Shown here in pieces: positions 34,563 through 44,343 of a stretch of DNA of 64,000 nt. The stretch comes from Saprospiraceae bacterium. GTDB lineage: Bacteria > Bacteroidota > Bacteroidia > Chitinophagales > Saprospiraceae. The stretch covers positions 1-64,000 of the forward strand of contig JAJCYI010000079.1 of the NCBI GenBank assembly GCA_029263015.1, in the 5' to 3' direction. The stretch's first letter is position 1; each line of letters opens with the position of its first letter. Below the pieces are notes generated by a model. The model worked only from the letters and a program-made list of their open reading frames with translations, did no database searches and was not told the DNA's origin. Made by a program: the position numbers and the translations under genes.

Positions 34563-36416
34563 ATGAGCAATTCAAGCAACATAAAAGTAGGGATAATCGG
34601 CATGGGCCCGGTGGGTATGATCCTTGGCGCAAAATTAAAAGAAGCCGGTTGTGAAGTTGCTGTATGTGAGCGGGATGAAATTAAATTTAATAAAATTAAA
34701 TCAGCTGGAATTATACTTGAAAATGTAATTGAATATTCGACTTCACTTGATCATGTTTACCGGTCCATTTCTGAAATGGCTGAACTCGATTTAGACTACC
34801 TGGTATTTACCTTAAAATCCTATCAAACTTCAGCAGCTGTCAATGAGGCAGAAATTTTAAATTCTAAAAAACTGACCGTTATATCTGCACAAAACGGCAT
34901 TGATGTAGAAAATATACTGTCGGTTTCTTTCGGGGAATCTAAAACCCTGCGAATGGTGGTTAATTATGCCGGTAATTTATGTACTCCAAATACTGTCCGT
35001 GTAACTTTTTTCACGCCTCCCAACTACATTGGTTCCATTGATGACAGCAGGGCAGAAGAGGCTAATATTTTTGCTGAACTGCTCAACAAAGTAGGCGTGA
35101 CAACCAAACCTGTTGATTCATTTGAACTATTAAGGCGCACCTGGGAAAAGACCATCCTGAATGCATCACTGAGTCCATTATGTGGTGTTGGCAGGTTGAC
35201 TATGGCAGAAGCGATGGCCGATCCAGATACGGTAGAGTTGATTGAGCAGATAATTAATGAAGGAATTGAAGTGGCTGAAAAAGAGAAAATCCGTTTCCCT
35301 GACAATTTTTTAAGGTATTGTTTGCGCTACCTTAAAAAAGGTGGGGATCATTTCCCCTCACTTGCTGGTGACGTGATCAACAATCGCCAAACCGAAATTG
35401 ATTATTTCAATGGTAAAATTGTTGAGTACGGTAAGAAACATTACGTCAGAACAACTTTAAATCTGGCTTTTACCAATATGGTAAAGGCGATGAGCAATAA
35501 GAATATCATTTCCAGAATTCCTGGCGCAGCCGGAGATAACAATAAAAAGATTATCCAGAAAGGAATGGTTGACAGGAATAAAGCACCCATTTACTATAAA
35601 GGTCATGATTGCTTTTTGGGCATCGATCTTGGTTCCGCTTACACCAAGTTTACGGTAATTGATGAACAGGGAGACCCCATCTTTCGGCATCCTCTGCAAA
35701 CTTTGAGCAAGGATCGGCATGACATGAAAAACCTACTCCAGGCCATTCACGCAGAGTTCAACATAAAATATAGTTGTGCTACTGGTTATGGCAGGAAAGT
35801 TTTCACAGAAACCGATATGGTAAAAACCGAAATAAATTGTGCGGCAGTCGGAGTGTCAAAATACTTTCCAGGCGAGAAAAACATTATTGACATCGGAGGG
35901 GAAGATATCAAGATCATTCGCTGTAACGATAAAAACCATATCAGGAATTTTTACATGAACGATAAATGTGCTGCGGGTACAGGTTCGTTTCTTACTGAAA
36001 TAGCTGAACGCGCTGATTTAAGTATTTCAGATATGAGCAGTTTGGCGGAGCACTCGGTTTACGATAAAGAATTAAATAGCTTTTGCACTGTGTTTGCGAA
36101 AACCGAGATAATGAAGTGGATAATGGACGGGATGTCCATCCAGGATATTGCCAGGGGGATCTATATTTCCATTGCCAACAAAGTTGCAAAAATGCGCCTT
36201 GACCCGGGTATTCCTACTTTAATGATAGGCGGCGTTATTGCCCACCATCCTTATTTAAAGACCCTATTAAGTGACAAATTCAACATGGAAATTGAGATGG
36301 TTGATTCCCCTCAATATGTAGTATCCCTCGGCGCTTCTTTAATTGCTAAACAATACTATCATATAAAATCCCCCATTGAGATTAATCCTCAAATTCAGGA
36401 ACCCGTAGCTTCATGA
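34563..36416 (+). CDS. Fusion of a ketopantoate-reductase-like domain with a BcrA/HgdC-type activator ATPase
   Basis: 617 residues. Residues 1 to about 320 are ApbA/PanE-like: nucleotide loop GMGPVG at 13-18, SAQNGID, and the conserved Lys/Asn pair in WEKTILNAS. From about 345 a BadF/BcrA/HgdC ATPase starts (GIDLGSAYTKF), with ATGYGRK, DIGGEDIKII, the cluster Cys in KCAAGTGSFL near residue 466 and the second Cys in FCTVFAKTEI near 507, then MIGGV. The activator half keeps both cysteines needed for a dimer-bridging [4Fe-4S] cluster. The gene begins 4 bases after the BcrB-like gene. I know of no described enzyme with this fusion; an NAD(P)H-linked activator for the neighbouring reductase is an inference. 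Confidence 0.85.
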   Translation: MSNSSNIKVGIIGMGPVGMILGAKLKEAGCEVAVCERDEIKFNKIKSAGIILENVIEYSTSLDHVYRSISEMAELDLDYLVFTLKSYQTSAAVNEAEILNSKKLTVISAQNGIDVENILSVSFGESKTLRMVVNYAGNLCTPNTVRVTFFTPPNYIGSIDDSRAEEANIFAELLNKVGVTTKPVDSFELLRRTWEKTILNASLSPLCGVGRLTMAEAMADPDTVELIEQIINEGIEVAEKEKIRFPDNFLRYCLRYLKKGGDHFPSLAGDVINNRQTEIDYFNGKIVEYGKKHYVRTTLNLAFTNMVKAMSNKNIISRIPGAAGDNNKKIIQKGMVDRNKAPIYYKGHDCFLGIDLGSAYTKFTVIDEQGDPIFRHPLQTLSKDRHDMKNLLQAIHAEFNIKYSCATGYGRKVFTETDMVKTEINCAAVGVSKYFPGEKNIIDIGGEDIKIIRCNDKNHIRNFYMNDKCAAGTGSFLTEIAERADLSISDMSSLAEHSVYDKELNSFCTVFAKTEIMKWIMDGMSIQDIARGIYISIANKVAKMRLDPGIPTLMIGGVIAHHPYLKTLLSDKFNMEIEMVDSPQYVVSLGASLIAKQYYHIKSPIEINPQIQEPVAS

Positions 36417-36500
36417 ATTATGAACGATCTGCTATCAAATAATACTCAGCTGAATTACCGCAATATTAAGCGGCCTGACAGTAATTTATAAAGTATGCTT

Positions 36501-36519
36501 TTGGCATGGGCAATGCCAA
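36501..36519. other. Small hairpin in the gap before the hydratase/dehydrogenase gene
   Basis: TTGGCAT and ATGCCAA around a 5-base loop in the 154-base gap. No T-run follows, so readthrough is expected. It may be an RNA processing site or a chance hairpin. Confidence 0.35.
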
Positions 36520-36570
36520 CCCTTCTAGCATTAACTACCATTATTTTAATCCATTAAATACATTTTTAAA

Positions 36571-38589
36571 ATGGCCTATTCATTCAGGAATTTAAACATC
36601 AGTAAATTATCAGTTATCGGCGCTGGGCAAATTGGCCCTGACATTTGCTTGCACTTCGCTAAAGTTTTCTGGAAAAACATGGTTGAATTGGTAATAGTCG
36701 ATATTTCAGAAGATGCTTTGGCAAAGGCAAAAACCAAAATCGAAAGGAAAATTGATAAAGGGGAGGAAACGGGAGCATTTAAAACAGAGATGGCCCTAAC
36801 GATGAAAAACAGCATTACTTACACCTCTGATTATAAATTGATAAAAGGATCGAACATTGTTTTGGAAGCTGCCACCGAAGATGGAAAGATTAAAGATATT
36901 ATATTCAGACAAGTGGAATCTTTAACGGATGACTCGTGCCTGTTTTTATCGAATTCTTCCCACATGACTCCGGAAGTCATTTTTCGAAATATTGTCATCA
37001 AAAAAAGATGCTTGGTCACTCATTATTTTTTCCCTGCTGAAAGAAACCCTGTTGTTGAAGTTGTTCCTGGAATAAATACCGATCCTCAAATTACAGAAGA
37101 TTTATTAGGATTTTATGAAGCCATTGGAAAAGTCCCAATCAAAGTAAAAAGTTCATACGGATATGCGATTGACCCCATTTTCGAAGGACTCTGCGAATTG
37201 GCTATTCTATGTCTGGAAAAAGGGTATGGCACTGTCAAGGAAATTGACAAAATGGCCCAGAAAACATTACGTCAAGGGATTGGTCCGTTTACCGCATTAA
37301 ACCTTACAGGTGGAAACCCGATCACCAATCACGGTTTGGAAGAAATGCGTGAAACACATATTCAATGGTTCAGGTCGCCAAAATCCTTACAGGAGGCAAC
37401 TGCCAAAGGAATCAAATGGAATACAGCTAAAAGGGGCGAGGAGGTAGAGGTTGATCCAACAAAAGCAGAAGTATTAAGAAAACAACTTTTAGGGGGATAT
37501 TTCGCATTGGCCTGCTATATCATTGATTTGGGAATTACCAATGTAAATGATTTGGACATGGCCACCGAAATTGCTTTGGTCATAGCCGCTCCTTTTACAT
37601 TAATGAACAAAGTTGGGATTGTTGAAGCGCATTCTTTAGTGAAAGAATGGTGCGACGAACATGCCGAATTCCCTTTCCCAAAATCTTTGAATGATGCAAA
37701 AGAAAATGGTGGATGGGAACTTTCAAGAATTATAGCTGCCAAAAAAGACAATATCGCCGTATTAACTATTAGAAGGCCAAAAGTGCTGAATGCATTGAAC
37801 CTAAATGTTTTAAATGAATTAACCAAAGAAATAATAAAAGCTGAAAACGACCCTGCTATTGAAGGAATTGTTATAACAGGTTTTGGGACCAAAGCATTTG
37901 TTTCAGGTGCTGACATCAAAATGTTGGCATCGCTGAAGACTCCTGAAGATGGATATAATAATTCCCACACTTTCCAGCAATTAATCAATACAATAGAAGC
38001 ATGTGCAAAGCCAACAGTTTGCGCATTAAACGGATTTGCGTTTGGTGGCGGAAACGAATTGGCGATTACCTGTTCAGCGAGAATAGCCAAAAAAGGATTG
38101 CCGATCGTAGCATGCCAACCTGAGGTTAACCTAGGGTTCATTCCGGGTGCCGGTGGCACACAAAGGCTACCGAGATTAGTGGGCGTTGAAACTGCTGCTG
38201 AAATATTACGTACGGCTCGTCCTGTTTCAGGCAAAGAGGCACTGGTCATTGGATTGATTGACAAAGAAGCAGAAGGAGACTTAATTGAAGAAGCAATCAT
38301 TTATGCAAAACAATTGGTGAATGGTGAAGCACAGCCCCGGGCATTTTTGAAAAATGAACCCGTTAAAGATTTATCGCCCCTGGAAATCAATATTGGTCAT
38401 TTAAGTAAAAAAATTGATGGGATAATGAACCGGGCAATATATGAGGGAATTAAATTACCATTAAATGAGGCCCTCGAATTGGAATCCAAACTTTTTGGAG
38501 AATGCATCCTGACAGACGATATGAAAATTGGCTTAGATAATTTTTTTAAAAAAGGACCAAAAGCAAAAGCAGAATTTATACATAAATAG
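36571..38589 (+). CDS. 3-hydroxyacyl-CoA dehydrogenase / enoyl-CoA hydratase fusion
   Basis: 672 residues. The N-terminal half (about 1-390) is a 3-hydroxyacyl-CoA dehydrogenase with the NAD loop GAGQIG near residue 16, SNSSHMTPE and THYFFPAERNPVVE. The C-terminal half (about 390-650) is a crotonase with RPKVLNALN, GFGTKAFVSGADIKML, FGGGNELA and PGAGGTQRLPR. The order is the reverse of FadB. The Azoarcus indoleacetate cluster also has a hydratase/hydroxyacyl-CoA dehydrogenase fusion. The proposed role is hydration and oxidation of 2-aminocinnamoyl-CoA to 2-aminobenzoylacetyl-CoA; general beta-oxidation is the alternative. Confidence 0.88.
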   Translation: MAYSFRNLNISKLSVIGAGQIGPDICLHFAKVFWKNMVELVIVDISEDALAKAKTKIERKIDKGEETGAFKTEMALTMKNSITYTSDYKLIKGSNIVLEAATEDGKIKDIIFRQVESLTDDSCLFLSNSSHMTPEVIFRNIVIKKRCLVTHYFFPAERNPVVEVVPGINTDPQITEDLLGFYEAIGKVPIKVKSSYGYAIDPIFEGLCELAILCLEKGYGTVKEIDKMAQKTLRQGIGPFTALNLTGGNPITNHGLEEMRETHIQWFRSPKSLQEATAKGIKWNTAKRGEEVEVDPTKAEVLRKQLLGGYFALACYIIDLGITNVNDLDMATEIALVIAAPFTLMNKVGIVEAHSLVKEWCDEHAEFPFPKSLNDAKENGGWELSRIIAAKKDNIAVLTIRRPKVLNALNLNVLNELTKEIIKAENDPAIEGIVITGFGTKAFVSGADIKMLASLKTPEDGYNNSHTFQQLINTIEACAKPTVCALNGFAFGGGNELAITCSARIAKKGLPIVACQPEVNLGFIPGAGGTQRLPRLVGVETAAEILRTARPVSGKEALVIGLIDKEAEGDLIEEAIIYAKQLVNGEAQPRAFLKNEPVKDLSPLEINIGHLSKKIDGIMNRAIYEGIKLPLNEALELESKLFGECILTDDMKIGLDNFFKKGPKAKAEFIHK

Positions 38590-38601
38590 AACACTGATAG
38601 C

Positions 38602-40734
38602 ATGAATTACAAAATAGGTGTTGATATAGGAGGAACCTTTACCGACTTCTTTCTGGTCGCGGATAATGGTGATTCTTTGGTTCATAAAACGCTATCAACA
38701 CCTAAAGATTCTTCAGAAGGGTTCATTACAGGGTTAAAGGAAATTGCGAAAAAATTAAATTTACAGGAAAATGTATTCATTGATAATATTGATACAATTG
38801 TTCATGGTACTACAGTTTCGACAAATGCATTATTGACCTTGGGTGGTGCAAAAACTGCATTAATTACCACAAAAGGATTCAGGGATGCTTTGGAAATGAG
38901 AAGAGGGGTTCGTGAAAAAAGATATGATAATCATTATAAAAATGTTACTCCATTAGTTCCGAGGTATTTAAGATTTACAATCGATGAAAGAACTGATGCA
39001 GAAAGGAATATTTTAAAAGGCATTGATTATGCAGAATTGGATAACATTATTTCAAATATTAAAAGAGAAAAAACCCAGGCAATTGCAGTTTGTTTTATGA
39101 ATTCATATTTGAATAGTGAAAATGAAAAATTAACAACTGAATATTTAAGAAAAGTCTTGCCTGCTACTTTTATTTCGGCATCATACGAAGTGCTACCTTC
39201 AGTAAGATTTTATGATAGGGTAAGCACGACGGTGGTGAATGCCTATATCGGCGTTGTGGTAGATTCCTATCTAAAATCACTTTTGGGAAAACTGGAACAA
39301 CTCAATTTTAATGGGAAATTAATGGTCATGCAATCCAACGGAGGGGTTGTGACACCGGAAATTGCCAGAAAAATCGCAGCTGTAACAGTCTTGTCAGGCC
39401 CGGCGGCCGCTCCAATTGCAGGCGCCTATTACGCCAATTTATTAGGCTTTGGTAATTGCATCACCATGGATATGGGAGGTACGAGTTTTGATGCCTCGCT
39501 TGTGGTGAATAAGCAATGTGTTACCAGTACCAATGGAGATATTGACAGATACCGTGTGGCCTTGCCTACTTTGGATATTGTTACTATCGGTGCTGGCGGT
39601 GGCAGTATAGGATGGATTGACGATGGAGGATTACTTCAAATGGGACCTAAAAGTGCAGGTTCTTCACCAGGGCCGATTTCATATGACCGAGGTGGCAGGA
39701 AACCTACGTGCACGGATGCAGATTTGATTCTTGGTTATTTGGATCCCAATTTTTTTGCTGGTGGAAAATATCGATTAAATAAAATCAAGGCCGATGATAT
39801 AACCGGAAAAGTCCTTGGAAAACCTCTCGGATTGAATGCCGAAGAAGCTGCGGCAGGAATGTATCGGGTCATCAACATGAACATGGCCCAAGGGGTGCGG
39901 CAGGTGTCCGTTGAAAGAGGTTATGATCCCCGGGAATTCTTAATGATCTGCGCAGGTGGAGCAGGTTCAATACATGCAGGGGAAATATGTCGGGAATTGG
40001 AAATCCCAATGTTTGTAGTACCCAATGTCGCACCTATATTTTGTGCTGCCGGCATGTTGTTGGGAGACTTAAAACACGATTATGTAAGATCGTATATGAG
40101 CAAGTTTTCCGAAATCGACGAACCCACATTATTGCTCTTGTTTGATGAGATGAAAGCCGAAGCGATCGTCACTTTATTTGCAGAGGGTATTGCTGAAGGA
40201 AAGATTCAATACATTCCTTCTCTAGATTTGAGATACGTGGGTCAATACCATGAGGTACCATTGGAAGTTACCATGGATAAAATTTATGATTTTGACTTAA
40301 AGCACATTAATCAATCCTTTCACAAAGAACATAACAGACAGTTTGGTTATGAATTAAAAGAAGAAGGCACCGAATTGGAAATAATCAATATTCGATTAAG
40401 GGCAATCGGTATCACAGAAAAACCGCGTTCATTATCTGGAAATATAATTCAGGGAGCTAAGACCCTTGAAGAAGCATTGAAAGGCCGGAGAATGGCTTAT
40501 GTTCCTGAGAGAGATGAAATGCAGGAAGTTCCAGTATATGATGGGGATATTCTAAAAAATAATTTTCTAATAAATGGCCCTGCCATTATTGAGCAAATCA
40601 ACACAACCATTTTCCTGGGAGCGAGCTACAATTGTGAATCCGGGATTGGAGGTGCATTCATTGTTTATAACAAAGAACTAATGCCAGAGGGTTTAAAAAA
40701 AACTGAACGACCATTAATGGAAATGAGCTATTAA
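38602..40734 (+). CDS. hyuA: Hydantoinase A/acetone carboxylase-like subunit (HyuA family)
   Basis: 710 residues. It has the N-terminal hydantoinase/oxoprolinase domain (IGVDIGGTFTDFFLV, HGTTVSTNALL, LITTKGFRDALEMRRG) and the main ATPase domain (SNGGVV, LSGPAAAPIAGA, DMGGTSFDAS, GAGGGSIGW). These proteins phosphorylate the carbonyl of a lactam or ketone with ATP. In the Azoarcus/Aromatoleum indoleacetate cluster a HyuAB pair is proposed to open the lactam ring of 2-oxoindoleacetate. Adjacent hyuB and the surrounding genes favour that use here over acetone or acetophenone carboxylation, since no third carboxylase subunit is present. Confidence 0.85.
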   Translation: MNYKIGVDIGGTFTDFFLVADNGDSLVHKTLSTPKDSSEGFITGLKEIAKKLNLQENVFIDNIDTIVHGTTVSTNALLTLGGAKTALITTKGFRDALEMRRGVREKRYDNHYKNVTPLVPRYLRFTIDERTDAERNILKGIDYAELDNIISNIKREKTQAIAVCFMNSYLNSENEKLTTEYLRKVLPATFISASYEVLPSVRFYDRVSTTVVNAYIGVVVDSYLKSLLGKLEQLNFNGKLMVMQSNGGVVTPEIARKIAAVTVLSGPAAAPIAGAYYANLLGFGNCITMDMGGTSFDASLVVNKQCVTSTNGDIDRYRVALPTLDIVTIGAGGGSIGWIDDGGLLQMGPKSAGSSPGPISYDRGGRKPTCTDADLILGYLDPNFFAGGKYRLNKIKADDITGKVLGKPLGLNAEEAAAGMYRVINMNMAQGVRQVSVERGYDPREFLMICAGGAGSIHAGEICRELEIPMFVVPNVAPIFCAAGMLLGDLKHDYVRSYMSKFSEIDEPTLLLLFDEMKAEAIVTLFAEGIAEGKIQYIPSLDLRYVGQYHEVPLEVTMDKIYDFDLKHINQSFHKEHNRQFGYELKEEGTELEIINIRLRAIGITEKPRSLSGNIIQGAKTLEEALKGRRMAYVPERDEMQEVPVYDGDILKNNFLINGPAIIEQINTTIFLGASYNCESGIGGAFIVYNKELMPEGLKKTERPLMEMSY

Positions 40735-40739
40735 AACAC

Positions 40740-42476
40740 ATGGTCAAAATTGATAAAATATTATTGAGCATCTTTCAAAGAGCGTTTAAGTCAATAACCG
40801 ATGAAATGAGTATTTCATTGACAAAAACAACGCGCTCTCCAATCCTGTGCGAGGCAAAAGACTTCGTCACTGGATTGTACGATGCCGAAGGCAATATGCT
40901 GGAACAAACGGAAAACCTTCCCATTCTGAGTTTTTCATTGGGGCCTGTTTGTAAGGTTATTATAGATCAATATGGCGATAAAATCCATGAAGGAGATGTA
41001 ATCATTCACAATGATGTATTCTCGATGGGTAATCAAAATAACGATGTAGCCATTTTTAAACCCATTTTCTGCGATGGAACTTTAGTCGGTTGGTCAGCAG
41101 CAAAAGGCCATCAGGCAGATATTGGAGGTGCTGTTCAGGGAGGGTACAATCCAAATGCAACGGAAGTATGGCAGGAAGCTTTACGCATCCCAGCTGTAAA
41201 AATTTATGAGCGAGGCAAATTAAGACAAGATGTTTGGAACCTGATATTTGCCAACATCAGATTGAGCATAGTTCAAGAGGATATTAAAGCTCAAATTGGT
41301 GCTTGTAGTTTGGGGGAGAGAAGATTAAATGCGCTGGTTTCAAAATATGGAATAGATTGTTACGAAGCACACAAACAAGAACTTTTCAATAGTACTGAAA
41401 AAATGATTAGAGCGGAAATTGCTTCCATCCCGAATGGTACATATGAAGGTAGTAGTATGGTGTACTTTGATGGAAAGCATAAAGGGTCAAAATTTGAAAT
41501 CAAGGCAAAAATCACGGTTAAGAATGAGGACATAATTTTTGATTTTTCTGAAACTTCACTTCAAACCAATGGGTTTGTAAACGGAACTTACACTTCTTCC
41601 TGCTCTGCCATTACATTGACTTTCCTGCAAATGGTGAATCCTGACATACCGCACAATCAAGGGATGATAAAACCATTGACCTATATTGTTCCGGAAGGCA
41701 CCATTCTAAATGCATCTTACCCAAAAGCAACAACCTTTGGAAATCATCTATGCCCGCAGGTTGCCGATTCCATATTCAAAGCGCTTGGACCAGCAATACC
41801 AAAAAGGGTGACGGCAGGTTGGAATCACTTATTATGTTCATTGTTTACCGGGGATCACCCCCGCACTGGAGAAAAATATGTCGACATCTGCTTTATGGGA
41901 TTGAAAGGGGGATCGGGTGCTTTGGAAGGAGATGACGGTTACGATCACATTGGAATGATCGATGCTTCCGGTGGGCTTTTGGATCAGGATTATGAAATGT
42001 ACGAGCAACAAACCCCCCACCTCATTTTAAAGCACGAGTATTTGCCCGACTCTGGTGGAGTAGGGAAGTGGAGAGGCGGATTGGGTGTCGAAACGGTCAT
42101 CAAATTGGGAGGAGACAACACTACAATGGTGGTTTTTGGCGATGGTGATGTTGAACCCAATTATGGTCTTTTTGGTGGAAAAGGGAGCGTACTGAATAAC
42201 ATTTCCCTGACTTATCCTGATGGAACAGTGCAGGTGCCCCTCAGCAAAGATATTGTGGAAGGAATCCCAGATGGGACCATATATAAACAAATTGCAGGTG
42301 GTGGAGGTGGCTATGGCAATCCTTTGGAGCGGGATTTTAAATCTGTGGCAGAAGATGTTCAGAATGAAGTGGTTGGGGTAAAACAAGCATGTGAGGAATA
42401 CAGTGTTATTATGACTTCTGATTTGAAGATTAATGTTGAAAAAACAAAGGATTTGCGTTCAATTCATCAACTTTAA
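40740..42476 (+). CDS. hyuB: Hydantoinase B-like subunit (HyuB family)
   Basis: 578 residues, 5 bases after hyuA. Family stretches are LCEAKDFVTGLYDAEGN near residue 38, SFSLGPV, GDVIIHNDVFSMGNQNNDVAIF, AKGHQADIGG near residue 122, and GGGGGYGNPLERD near the C terminus. HyuB holds the hydrolytic (or carboxylating) site that acts on the phosphorylated intermediate made by HyuA. The pair should be a cytoplasmic complex. Proposed product here: (2-aminophenyl)succinate. Confidence 0.85.
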   Translation: MVKIDKILLSIFQRAFKSITDEMSISLTKTTRSPILCEAKDFVTGLYDAEGNMLEQTENLPILSFSLGPVCKVIIDQYGDKIHEGDVIIHNDVFSMGNQNNDVAIFKPIFCDGTLVGWSAAKGHQADIGGAVQGGYNPNATEVWQEALRIPAVKIYERGKLRQDVWNLIFANIRLSIVQEDIKAQIGACSLGERRLNALVSKYGIDCYEAHKQELFNSTEKMIRAEIASIPNGTYEGSSMVYFDGKHKGSKFEIKAKITVKNEDIIFDFSETSLQTNGFVNGTYTSSCSAITLTFLQMVNPDIPHNQGMIKPLTYIVPEGTILNASYPKATTFGNHLCPQVADSIFKALGPAIPKRVTAGWNHLLCSLFTGDHPRTGEKYVDICFMGLKGGSGALEGDDGYDHIGMIDASGGLLDQDYEMYEQQTPHLILKHEYLPDSGGVGKWRGGLGVETVIKLGGDNTTMVVFGDGDVEPNYGLFGGKGSVLNNISLTYPDGTVQVPLSKDIVEGIPDGTIYKQIAGGGGGYGNPLERDFKSVAEDVQNEVVGVKQACEEYSVIMTSDLKINVEKTKDLRSIHQL

Positions 42477-42488
42477 AATAGAAACATC

Positions 42489-43853
42489 ATGAAAAACAGG
42501 AAAATCCTTTTGGAAGAAAATGAAATACCTCATCAGTGGTACAACATTTTGGCTGACATGCCCAATAAGCCATTACCCCCAATCAGTCCGGCAACACTGG
42601 AACCGATTGGCCCGGAGGACTTAGCACCGCTTTTTCCGATGGAATTGATCAAACAGGAAGTGAGCGCAGAAAAATGGATTGACATACCTGATGAAGTACG
42701 GAATATATACTCACTCTGGCGTCCCACGCCACTATATAGGGCTTACGGTCTGGAAAAAACACTTGATACGCCAGCTAAGATATATTACAAATACGAGGGC
42801 GTTAGTCCCTCCGGTTCTCATAAACCAAATACAGCCGTTCCTCAAGCATACTACAATGCGAAGGAAGGTGTAAAGAAAATCACTACTGAAACGGGAGCAG
42901 GACAGTGGGGAAGTGCATTGAGTTTTGCCTGCAATCATTTTGGTATGGAGTGCGAAGTGTATATGGTGCGAGTGTCTTATGATGGAAAGCCGTATCGAAA
43001 AATAATGATGAATACCTGGGGTGCGAGCGTATATCCATCTCCATCCAACAGAACAGCGGCTGGAAGAAAAATCCTGGCCGAACATCCCGATTCACCAGGG
43101 TCACTGGGAATTGCCATTTCAGAAGCAATTGAGGTTGCTGCTTCTGATCCAAATACTAAATACTCCTTAGGGAGTGTGTTGAATCATGTCAAACTCCATC
43201 AGACCATTATAGGACAGGAAGCTATTAAACAAATGGAAAAAGCCGGGGATATGCCGGATATCGTAATTGCGCCTTTTGGTGGAGGATCCAATTTTGCTGG
43301 CCTGAGTTTTCCATTCCTGCGATTGAATTTAGAGGAAGGAAAGAAGATTCGCTTTATTGCTAGTGAGCCTTCTTCCTGTCCAAAACTTACCCGTGGCGTA
43401 TTTCGATATGATTTTGGAGACACGATTGGTATGACACCATTGCTGCCGATGTACACCCTGGGACACAATTTCGTCCCTGCTCCCATACATGCCGGTGGCT
43501 TGCGCTATCATGGTGCCGGAGTTATTGTTAGCCAGCTATTGAGAGACAACCTGATCGAAGCTGTATCACATGACAATATTGAAGTGTTTGAAGCAGGAGT
43601 CCTTTTTGCCCAGGCCGAAGGTATTATTTCTGCGCCGGAAGCCACGCACGGAATTGCCACTGCAATTGCAGAAGCAAGAAAATGCAAGGAAGAAGGGGTA
43701 TCGAAAACAATACTCTTCAATTTATGTGGTCACGGCAACTTTGACATGAAGGCATATCAGGACTATTTCGAAGGGAAAATTGTCAAACACGAGATAACCG
43801 AGGAAGATATCCGCAAATCGCTTGCGGAACTCAATACTCCTGAGATTGCATGA
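42489..43853 (+). CDS. trpB: TrpB2-type tryptophan synthase beta-like enzyme
   Basis: 454 residues, longer than TrpB1 and typical of TrpB2. The PLP lysine is Lys112 in SGSHKPN, followed by [11 protein letters not shown] and later GGGSNFAG for the phosphate. TrpB2 joins indole and serine to tryptophan without TrpA. No other trp gene is in the window. In this catabolic setting it may capture free indole as tryptophan for the indolepyruvate route, or act on a related aromatic substrate. It starts 12 bases after hyuB. Confidence 0.88.
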   Translation: MKNRKILLEENEIPHQWYNILADMPNKPLPPISPATLEPIGPEDLAPLFPMELIKQEVSAEKWIDIPDEVRNIYSLWRPTPLYRAYGLEKTLDTPAKIYYKYEGVSPSGSHKPNTAVPQAYYNAKEGVKKITTETGAGQWGSALSFACNHFGMECEVYMVRVSYDGKPYRKIMMNTWGASVYPSPSNRTAAGRKILAEHPDSPGSLGIAISEAIEVAASDPNTKYSLGSVLNHVKLHQTIIGQEAIKQMEKAGDMPDIVIAPFGGGSNFAGLSFPFLRLNLEEGKKIRFIASEPSSCPKLTRGVFRYDFGDTIGMTPLLPMYTLGHNFVPAPIHAGGLRYHGAGVIVSQLLRDNLIEAVSHDNIEVFEAGVLFAQAEGIISAPEATHGIATAIAEARKCKEEGVSKTILFNLCGHGNFDMKAYQDYFEGKIVKHEITEEDIRKSLAELNTPEIA

Positions 43854-43938
43854 ATAGGATAGGAATTATAGAACACTGATGACACTGATCTATATGATCT
43901 TTTTGATCGGCGTAATCAGCGTTCTAAAAATCTTTAAA

Positions 43939-44343
43939 ATGAGTACACACGATATCATATTACCGGACGGCTGGCCAAAGCCAAAAGGCTATTCCAATGG
44001 AATATTAGCAGCAAATGGAAGAACACTGTTTATGGCTGGGCAGGTTGGCTGGACAGCGGAAGAAAAATTCCATAGTGAGAAATTGACCCCGCAGTTTGAA
44101 CAGGCATTGGAAAATATCGTGGCGATAGTGGAACAGGCAGGAGGTAAAAAGGAAGACATCTGCAAAATGACCTGCTTTTGCAAAGACCGTGATCAATACC
44201 TTGCTTCAAGAAAAGAACTCGGAGCAATCTGGAAAGAAATTATGGGAAAACATTATCCCTGCATGAGTATGATCTTCGTGGTTGATCTACTGGATCATCC
44301 GGCATTGATCGAAATTGAAGCTATGGCTGTAATACCTGATTAA
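43939..44343 (+). CDS. Rid/YjgF-family protein lacking the catalytic arginine
   Basis: 134 residues from MSTHDII, the usual family length; an upstream ATG at 43879 adds a hydrophobic leader that is probably not translated. The Rid fold is clear (FMAGQVGW, EQALENIVAIVEQAG, IEIEAMAV). The arginine that binds the substrate carboxylate in RidA (PARS in E. coli) is replaced by Met109 (PCMS), so ordinary 2-aminoacrylate deaminase activity is doubtful. Related Arg-less groups occur in aromatic degradation operons. It abuts the acyl-CoA dehydrogenase gene without a gap. Confidence 0.82.
   Translation: MSTHDIILPDGWPKPKGYSNGILAANGRTLFMAGQVGWTAEEKFHSEKLTPQFEQALENIVAIVEQAGGKKEDICKMTCFCKDRDQYLASRKELGAIWKEIMGKHYPCMSMIFVVDLLDHPALIEIEAMAVIPD

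Noticed and set aside
38602-42476. HyuAB as acetone or acetophenone carboxylase
   Set aside because: No further carboxylase subunits are adjacent, and the neighbours match the indoleacetate gene set better.
43879-43938. Hydrophobic N-terminal membrane anchor on the Rid protein
   Set aside because: The Rid family starts at MSTHD (43939); the upstream codons are most likely untranslated gap sequence.
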